The position numbers and the translations under genes were made by a program. A DNA stretch of 64,000 nucleotides from Hyparrhenia diplandra (taxonomy: Eukaryota; Streptophyta; Magnoliopsida; Poales; Poaceae). Below the pieces are notes generated by a model. It was not told the DNA's origin. It saw only the letters and a program-made list of their open reading frames with translations, and ran no database searches. The stretch covers positions 124,001 through 188,000 of the forward strand of contig JADLZK010008411.1 of assembly GCA_015847255.1 (NCBI GenBank). The letters are read 5' to 3'. Positions 57,429 to 64,000 of the stretch are shown piece by piece (within the stretch, counting starts at the first letter, position 1; every line of letters starts with the position of its first letter).

Positions 57429-60400
57429 CTGAACACAAATGAAAACGTACATGTGAGCAATATGGTTTGGGTTGCTAGCAATCAATGCTGATGAAACACT
57501 CAGATGAAGCTAAACCTCCCCCATACCAGTCATTTTCTACATGGTCAAATAATTGAAGCATAGACAGCAAGGGACAATTCTGGATTTTGTTTTGAGTCTA
57601 ACTAAGGAATAAGTAATACAACAGATCCACAAATAATGAAAAAAGTTGCAACTTTTGGATAAAAGATAAAAGTGAATCAACAGTACGTTTTAAATGCACT
57701 TTTTTAAGTGGATTGACTCTGGAAGTCAGGTGGTATTGCCAACTTAATATCATTTGAGCATAATAACAAATTTACAATGTTAAAATGAAAGGAAGTATAA
57801 AAAATCATGGAAATCATTACAATCATTCTGGGCAAGAGTTCATCAAAAACATAAACTACAACAAAATGCTTCTTCCATGTTTTTTCTTTTTCAGTTGCAA
57901 GGGCCAAGACCAAGGGATACAAATGTTTACTTTCAGCAGCTCAAAAGCATAAAAGTAATAATTTTTAGCTTTTCTTCTCCCCTTGTTTATCATATTATAT
58001 GTAAGGGTACTCCCCAAACTGATTTCACCAAAAGTAATAACTAGCTGATATCACGTGGGCAGCCCATTCTGAAAACAATATGGAATTCTAAAAAATATGT
58101 GAAATGTAATTTTAGCTTTAGGACCAACAAAAGTATACAGAATAATACGGAGTACAAAAAAATGTATAACCAGGAACCCATTCTTATCCCTACCCTCTTA
58201 TCTTAATAGAGAACTTTCATTGTGTATTACTCTACATTAGTTAAAACTCTGTTCTGCATTTCATAATCCAGTCTTTGTCAGACTGTATACGTTCCTTTTT
58301 CAACTAAACTAATTTATCGATCTACATGAAAAGATCGATGATATAGGCATCAGGTCAGCTGGTCAGGTCAGAATCTTGGTGCCAATTACAGTTACTACAC
58401 TGTAGAGATGATCGGTTCATCTGATGAATGGTACATGTGGACCAATGGTTAAACTAGAAGTTCAAAATATTATAATTTAAATACTTTAAAATTTGAAATC
58501 AGTAAAGTTTTATTTATACGCACTTGTACTAACCTAAATAGAGCTCGACGCACCTAGTTAAATAAGAACAGGGGAACAACTCATAGCTCAGATGGTTGTC
58601 ACCCAATGTGTGCGCCAGGGCATGGCGGGGTGAGGTTGCAAGTTTACTCCCCTAGCTAGTAAACCATTAATACATATGAAAAACATATTTTCCCTCTGAT
58701 TTTTCACCTAAATAATCATTTAGGTAAACAGCCAGACTTGGCTCCATATCAGACAATTTTCTAGTTAAACGAGCAAACCACCCTAGCAGGTCTCCAGATT
58801 GGGAAAAAAAAAACGGTGTGTATATTTGATAAAGCAGCTTGAATAATAAACACGAACAAGCAAAACCACTCTAGCGGGTCTCCAGATTGAAAAAAAAAAT
58901 GGTGTGTATATTTGATAAAGCAGCTTGAATAATAAACACAAACCTATGGAAGAAGGTTTACATTATCTACTAAAATCACTAGGTCTTATGACTAGCTTCA
59001 CCTCTAATGAAGAATAAGGTGATGAACAACAGAAGCAATGACAACTGCATTGTGTACGTGTATGTGCATTAACTTAACTGATGGAAAGATGATAACTAGG
59101 TTACATGCTCTATGTGCATTCAGCGCTACTATACATGGTGCCTTTGAAAAGCAAAAGGAGCTAAGCTGATGTATTACTAGAGAACACCAATGAATTGCCA
59201 CGCCATGAAACCATGAATTGCATTACTATTAGCACCTTGCAATTTAATGAAGATAAAACCTCTCTAACTCTGAACTATCTTCCAAATTATAATATAACAC
59301 AGAAGTGTTTCTTTCCTTCTGCAATGCTGCCAATAAGATGTAAACTGAAGGAAATGGAATATTCCAGACCATAACAGAGATTTTAACGCACTGGTTTGAA
59401 CCAAACCAAGCAGGGGCTGATGTTTTTACCACAAAAACAAAAACTCTGATAACGACAACGCCCTAAAAGTTGCAAAGCAGAAACAACAAGTGTTTATCTG
59501 TTCAATGCTTGTAAGAACAAAGCGTTATAACAGAATGCTTAAAATCAACAAATCTTATACACAAAAAACATCCATCAAACGCAATTTGTTGACATTTGAA
59601 CAATTGAGCGTTTTGCTTCTGCATTTAGTAAGACATCCAAAAATCTGTAGAACTGTCTGGTACATATTTGATGCAGCATTTATTTCAACTTTCAGTTACT
59701 CCACGAGATAACTAGGGTTTTCAACAGTTCTTCCCTTTGCTGTTCCAATTCTACACATTCTAATTTTCCCCCAGGAACGCAGCTATAAATTGTAGTGTGA
59801 CCCTTAATGTTCCAACCATGGTTTTGAACCGAACCATAAGCCTTGTAGCCCTAGAATTTGATTTCTTCACCCTTAATGTTCCACCCATGCTTTTGAACCG
59901 AATTACAATCAACATTTGTATGAAAAGTTAAGGCAAAAAGTTATGGCAATCCTTTACCCTAATAAAGTTATTAGTCAGGCAACCAAAAGAAGCAATCGAG
60001 CAGCTGCAAAGGCAGGGCGTGACCAAATGAAGAAGCAAAAGGAAGACGGAGGGGAGAGAGGAAACGGAAGGCTCACTTGGCTGGGCAGCCCATCCCTGCT
60101 CCCTCCCTTGATGCGCTCGGGGAAGGCGTAGTTGACGGTGAGCACGCGGCCGAAGAGCTCGGCGCCGTCCATGTTGTCCATGGCGGCGGCGGCGTCCTCG
60201 CGCTCGAGGAAGGTGACGAAGCCGAAGGAGCGGTGCTTCTGCGTGGACTGGTCGAGCGGCGTCTTGACGTCCTTGACCTCGCCGAAGGGCACGAAGGCGG
60301 CGTGCAGGATCTTCTCGTCCACCTCCTCCGCCAGCCCACCTGCGTGCGCCCATCAATCAGTCAATCAAGGTCGAGGAAGCTCGGGTTAGTCCACGCGCAC

Positions 60401-60614
60401 GGGGAATCGGTCCGTCGGAGGACCCACGGCCGAGGAAGAACAAGGCCCTGCCGTGGCCACCATGAGGATCCTTGCTGAGGAGTTTCGTCGAGCAGGTGAC
60501 GCGCGCGGCCATGAAGGTGGGGAGATTGGACAAGGAAACTAGCGCGCGCGTGGAAGAGGAAGAGGTGGTGGGCTTACCGACGTAGAGGGTGTTCTTCTGC
60601 ACGGGCTGGTTCAT
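57223..60614 (-). CDS. RRM protein related to the RNA-binding domain of cyclophilin E (plant ATE1-like)
   Basis: Three exons: 60578-60614 ([13 protein letters not shown]), 60077-60339, and 57223-57428. The single RRM has RNP2-like LYVGGLAEEV and RNP1 RSFGFVTF, followed by [20 protein letters not shown]. The last exon encodes [20 protein letters not shown] and a charged helical tail ending [10 protein letters not shown]. This architecture is that of a conserved plant RRM protein whose RRM resembles PPIE/CYP33, without the isomerase domain; a nuclear RNA-processing role is inferred. Predicted length is about 168 residues. Exon 2 is one base short (gggagcagg where ggggagcagg is needed), shifting the frame before the exon 3 junction; splice phases otherwise fit. 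This could be a sequencing error or a real mutation. The upstream region has GGCCCA/TGGGCC motifs of housekeeping promoters. Confidence 0.85.
57429..60076 (-). other. RRM gene intron 2 (2.65 kb)
   Basis: AT-rich intron from donor CAA|GTGAGC to acceptor TTCAG. It contains the 87-bp tandem duplication at 58771-58942. No nested gene recognised; the frame 57704-57922 lacks support. Confidence 0.7.
58771..58942. repeat. 87-bp tandem duplication in RRM intron
   Basis: Two adjacent copies of gagcaaaccaccctagcagg ... cttgaataataaacac with few differences and variable A-run length. Confidence 0.9.
60077..60339 (-). CDS. RRM gene exon 2
   Basis: Acceptor cgcag|gtggg. The codon split with exon 1 gives [18 protein letters not shown]. 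263 bases; 264 are needed for the phase of exon 3. Donor CAA|GTGAGC. Confidence 0.85.
60578..60614 (-). CDS. RRM gene exon 1
   Basis: ATG at 60612-60614, 12 codons plus one base, donor TCG|GTAAGC. Short first exons that stop inside RNP2 are normal for this gene in plants. Confidence 0.85.
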
Positions 60615-60639
60615 GTCTCCGGCGGCGCGGCGGCGGCGA

Positions 60640-60880
60640 GGTAGGCTGGTGCGCCGAGAAGAGGGGACCGAGACAGGAAGACGATGTCTGGTTTGCTGCT
60701 TGGGATTTGGGGCTCTCTTCTCTGCTCGATGGACGACGGGACGGAGAAGGAACTGGTGGTTCTCTTAGCATCTGAATCGGCCCATGGGCCACATCCCGTC
60801 AATAAACGCATTGCACACAGCCCAGTAAACAGCCCGTACAATGATGGCATTGTGGGTCACGGCTACCTGGGCCAACGTCC
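60640..60880 (-). promoter_or_regulatory. RRM gene promoter with site II-like motifs
   Basis: Contains a 12-bp palindrome GGCCCATGGGCC (60779-60790), AGCCCA (about 60815) and TGGGCC (60868-60873). TGGGCC/T (site II) elements are enriched in plant promoters of ribosomal and RNA-processing genes. No TATA box stands out, consistent with a TATA-less housekeeping promoter. Confidence 0.5.
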
Positions 60881-60899
60881 AAATCACCGACCGGCCCGG

Positions 60900-61040
60900 T
60901 ACGATGCTTTGCTCTATTTTCGGATCAGAAAAGTACGTACTAAATTTTAGTGAATTTTTGAAAAAAAGCACAGGAGTACAACATTGTCACTGGTAGCAAG
61001 TTCACAGAGCAGAAGAGTGAATTTTTTGTGGCAAATTAAA
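60900..61040. other. Short intergenic gap
   Basis: Nothing recognised. Confidence 0.5.
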
Positions 61041-61250
61041 CTATGCATGGGGATGGGCCTCTGATGATCTGATTCCCCTGCTGGACAGACGCGCATTGTC
61101 ACATGTGGGGGCCCGTGGGACTACTGGGTGTGTGGAAGTTTTTTGGCAAATTAAACGACTTGGGCCTTGGGGTCCCTCCCTGCTTGTCGAAGGCATGCAT
61201 TGCAAGTTGCCTCATCCACATGTTAAAAAAAAAAAAATGCAACATCCACA
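61041..61250. repeat. Local duplication, copy 1
   Basis: Parallels 61838-62030: ctgatgatctgattccc, gggggcccgtggg, ctactgggtgtgtgg, acttgggccttggggtccc, gtcgaaggcat. Confidence 0.85.
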
Positions 61251-61837
61251 TTTCTTTTAAAAAATTGTTTAATAAGTAAAAAAATAAACATATAATAAAA
61301 ATGGGACGGTTGCAATGTATTGCTTCCGTCCTAAAATGTTAGTGTTTGCCGTTTTCTTTTAAAAAAAATGTGCAACATGAATCTTTGAAAAATGGCGATT
61401 TTATTAAAAAATTAGAAAAATCATAAAATGAAAATACCAATTTTGTTAGACTAAACATAATTATATTTAATATATAATTTGTTCAATATATAAAAAAGAA
61501 AAATACAAAACCTTCGACAAAAATTTTATATTAAAGTATATCATATTATATGGTAACGCTGTGTAGATCTAATCATGTGAAGGCCAACAAAATTATGATT
61601 TTTCATTTTATGTTATTTAGTTTGATTTATCAATGGCAGAGACAGACAACCCATTTTGGAAAAAAAGGAAAACACATTGGGTTGTTCGGCTAAAGCAATA
61701 CCGCCCTTAAAACCACTCGAGAGGTAATGGTCCATGGTTTTGGCTATGAGGGAGGTGATTTGCGGCTAAAAAAAGTAGGAGAGAGAAAAGTCAACTTTAG
61801 ATAGTTGGGAGCAAATATGGACTTTTTCCATTAAAAT
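61251..61837. other. AT-rich intergenic sequence
   Basis: Contains a Stowaway-like left end (gcttccgtcctaaaatgtta at about 61321) without a clear partner. No gene. Confidence 0.45.
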
Positions 61838-62030
61838 ATCCATGGGGCTGGGCCGCTGATGATCTGATTCCCATGCTGGACACACGCGCGCGGGCACATG
61901 TGTGGGGGCCCGTGGGGCTACTGGGTGTGTGGCAAGTTGTTTGGAGGCCTGGTGACTTGGGCCTTGGGGTCCCACCCTGCTGGTCGAAGGCATTGCAATT
62001 GCAAGCATCCACAATTTATTGTAAAAAAAT
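61838..62030. repeat. Local duplication, copy 2
   Basis: Partner of 61041-61250. Confidence 0.85.
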
Positions 62031-62399
62031 TTTAATGTAAGTAAAAAAATAAACATATAATAAAGGTGAGTCCAACGCAATGTAAGCAGGATCATGGTAA
62101 CTGGTGAGGCACTGAGGCGTACTCCGTAGTAACGTGTGTCGGCCATTTGAGGTATGTGTAGTCGGGCAGCAGTTTTTTGAGTTGAGTATGGTGAATGAGA
62201 AAGCAGACAGTCAGGTTGTTCGGCTAACGGTTTATTTGACTAATAAGTCGGCCGTTGTTGTTTTTACCTTGTCAACTAAAAAACATATTATACCATACAT
62301 AGCTAATAAGTTGACGGTAGGTGCTTGTGTGCGCTCGCATTGACGAATGGCATGATTAAGTTTTTTGTGGAGTGAGTTGTTATATTATTAGTTGAGTTT

Positions 62400-62540
62400 T
62401 CTGGTAATGGAGTGGCCGGCCGGGTAACATGTTGGTGGGCACTGGGCAAGCAAACAATTGAATGCAATAAGGTAGGAGGTTTAGAGGCATCCGATGTATG
62501 CCATGTTACATTACATGCATTGGGGTCCTGCTCCTGCTCA
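62400..62540. repeat. Second local duplication, copy 1
   Basis: Parallels 62815-62930: aacatgttggtgggca, tgggcaagca, aattgaatgcaa, catgttacattacatgcatt. Confidence 0.85.
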
Positions 62541-62814
62541 CTCTGCATGGATGCAGCTTGATAGATTATTATTGCAGTGGCAGACGATGGGGGGTTGGTA
62601 ATCACGAGTGCAGCTCGATCGATCAGCGGCTAGATTAGCATATTGCTCATCGCATGCATGATTGATTAAGGTCATAAAAAATAAAAAATATTTATGAAAC
62701 TTTTTTAGTTAAGATGGATTAATAAAAAATGTATAAAAAACCTAAAAAATATTTTTTGGGACTAATAGAAGAAAAGAGTGAAAAAAAATATCATTAGGGT
62801 TTGATTAATCGAGT

Positions 62815-62930
62815 GGTCAGGGGAACATGTTGGTGGGCAGTGGGCAAGCAACCAATTGAATGCAAAAGGTAGCAGGTGTATGGGCATCCGATAAACCATG
62901 TTACATTACATGCATTGGGAGTGGCACAGC
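62815..62930. repeat. Second local duplication, copy 2
   Basis: Partner of 62400-62540, about 410 bp away. Confidence 0.85.
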
Positions 62931-63973
62931 ACACATACGGGGAAAGATACACAGTCACAGTTGCGGCGGGCACCGTACGTATCTGGAATGCATGCTGGCA
63001 GTGTCCGGCCGGTCGAGAGAGCTCAGCCGGCGTGGCGTGGATGCATGAATGAGCGATCGACAGGTGATGGAGGTGTACTGTAGCGCCTGACATCAGAGCT
63101 GCTGCTACTGAACTACCGTGACGGCAGACAGGCAGAGTTGCACGAATGAGCGCACGACGCAAGCTGAATGCGGCTTGACTGCGCCTTCCTCAGAGGCTCG
63201 ACGGCAGGGGCCAAAATCCACGGTTGCACGTACGTACGCACGCCTGACGCACCCGCACGGGTGTGCCTGCCTGGGATTCCCTTCCCTCCGATGCAGTCAT
63301 CAGTCGGCGAGGCCACCGAGGAGATGGAGATCCGTCCGAGCACTGTCTTCGTCGTCGTCCCAGGCCCAGGGTGGTGGGTGGTCCGGACAGCCGCACGTGT
63401 GGTCTGCCCAGCCCCACCACTCGCAGGTCATCACCAGCAAGCGTGCGGGGCAGGGCAGGGCAGCAGTCGTCTACTGTAACTGTTTGGATCCGGATCCGGC
63501 ATCCATCATCATCACTATCGAGGGAGGAAGGATTCGAGGCCGCGCGTGTGCGTGTGCGTGTGCCGTGTGCCTGCTGCTCTGCTTCCATGGCTCCATCGTT
63601 TGTGCCCAAATTTTCTGTTTGACCGGGGGCTGGGCAGATCACAAAAGGGCAAGGGCAAGCGGCAAATCTTTCTTTCGTCCTCGCTCGCCGTCGCCGGCCG
63701 GTCCCACTTTCTTTTCCTTTTCTGCTGCAGATTAGTCACTGTGGATTTTATGCTGCCACAGCCGGCTACACCTACAGCCGTACGGATCGAGTACCTCCAT
63801 GCTACTACTAGTATTCCTCCTTGTTTGTGTATCTACATTGCTTGGTGGTGTTGTGCTTGCGTGTATGTACGTGATGCTGATGGCCATTTCATCTTCATAT
63901 ACTATACTGTCACTGTAGGTATACAACTGTCCCAACAGTATTTGTTCATCAACTGCTAGATTGTGATTGAATA
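62931..63973. other. GC-rich intergenic sequence, no supported gene
   Basis: Several overlapping frames in both strands (for example 63118-63735) are low-complexity and share no motif I recognise. The 63660-63730 part (pyrimidine-rich, ends ctgctgcag) could be a leader or splice acceptor of a gene continuing to the right, but no coding exon follows within the window. Confidence 0.4.
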
Positions 63974-64000
63974 GGGCCTCGTTTAGATGGCAAATTTTTT
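63974..64000. mobile_element. MITE left terminus cut by the window end
   Basis: gggcctcgtttagatggcaa matches the start of the foldback element at 56593 and common grass MITE termini. The rest lies outside the window. Confidence 0.45.

Larger units (their letters stand above)
55549..57440. repeat. Repeat unit C with genuine RRM exon 3
   Basis: Third unit of the 51.7-57.4 kb repeats. It ends in the authentic exon 3 of the RRM gene, so this unit is probably the source of unit A. Confidence 0.7.

Noticed and set aside
60357..60614. 85-codon minus frame as the full RRM gene start exon
   Set aside because: After [13 protein letters not shown] the frame is intronic; the GT donor at 60577 and in-phase join to exon 2 show the true structure.
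61226..61260. A-run flanked by catccaca-like repeats as a LINE tail
   Set aside because: The repeat is short (about 9 bases) and the surrounding segment is part of a local duplication.
63118..63735. 205-codon frame near the right end
   Set aside because: Low-complexity, competing frames on both strands, no recognisable domain or splice context.

Overview
The window reads as nuclear DNA of a grass, most likely a panicoid/Andropogoneae species (maize, sorghum or sugarcane relatives). That placement is inference from three things: spliced plant genes with GT-AG introns, copia elements of a long SIRE/Maximus-like type, and CACTA elements whose subterminal repeats read TTTGCCGAGTGC. No bacterial, organellar or viral-genome content is seen. 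Most of the first 37 kb is transposons; the host genes in it are few, and most are broken.

Layout. 1-5617 is a minus-strand copia retrotransposon (copia-1), cut by the window at its 3' LTR and truncated inside gag. It abuts the right part of a large CACTA transposon (5618-7088). 7089-9690 is host DNA that recurs in direct orientation at 36888-39728. 9848-13540 is a minus-strand DUF1618-type gene with a degraded frame, followed by a cytochrome P450 C-terminal fragment (14552-14877). 15283-36786 is a four-level structure: a LINE-tailed retro-insertion with a 16-bp target duplication holds a second copia (copia-2, 15614-35723). Copia-2 in turn holds a gag-pol-less LTR element (23084-33407) with LTRs of about 3.6 kb (LARD-like), inserted in the copia gag gene.

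36888-39728 is the second host copy. It runs into a seven-exon sesquiterpene-synthase (TPS-a type) pseudogene at 40089-42655, which keeps RDR and DDTFD motifs but has frame breaks and a disrupted NSE/DTE segment. 42800-57200 is gene-poor and full of small insertions and local duplications: LINE tails, Stowaway and Tourist-like MITEs, a TATA-bearing module present three times, repeat units carrying a copied exon, and a complete 841-bp non-autonomous CACTA with a GAT target duplication. A second P450 fragment lies at 55179-55393. 57223-60614 (minus) is a conserved plant RRM protein gene (PPIE-type RRM) in three exons with one apparent single-base deletion. 60900-64000 is intergenic with tandem duplications.

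Functionally, the host content is one probably live housekeeping RRM gene plus the remains of a terpene synthase flanked on both sides by CYP71-like P450 fragments, which could be a decayed terpenoid locus. I found no convincing undescribed coding system. The strongest second-look items are the very short LINE-tail insertions, the LARD-like element, the RRM frameshift, and the recurrent single-base deletions that may reflect assembly quality.
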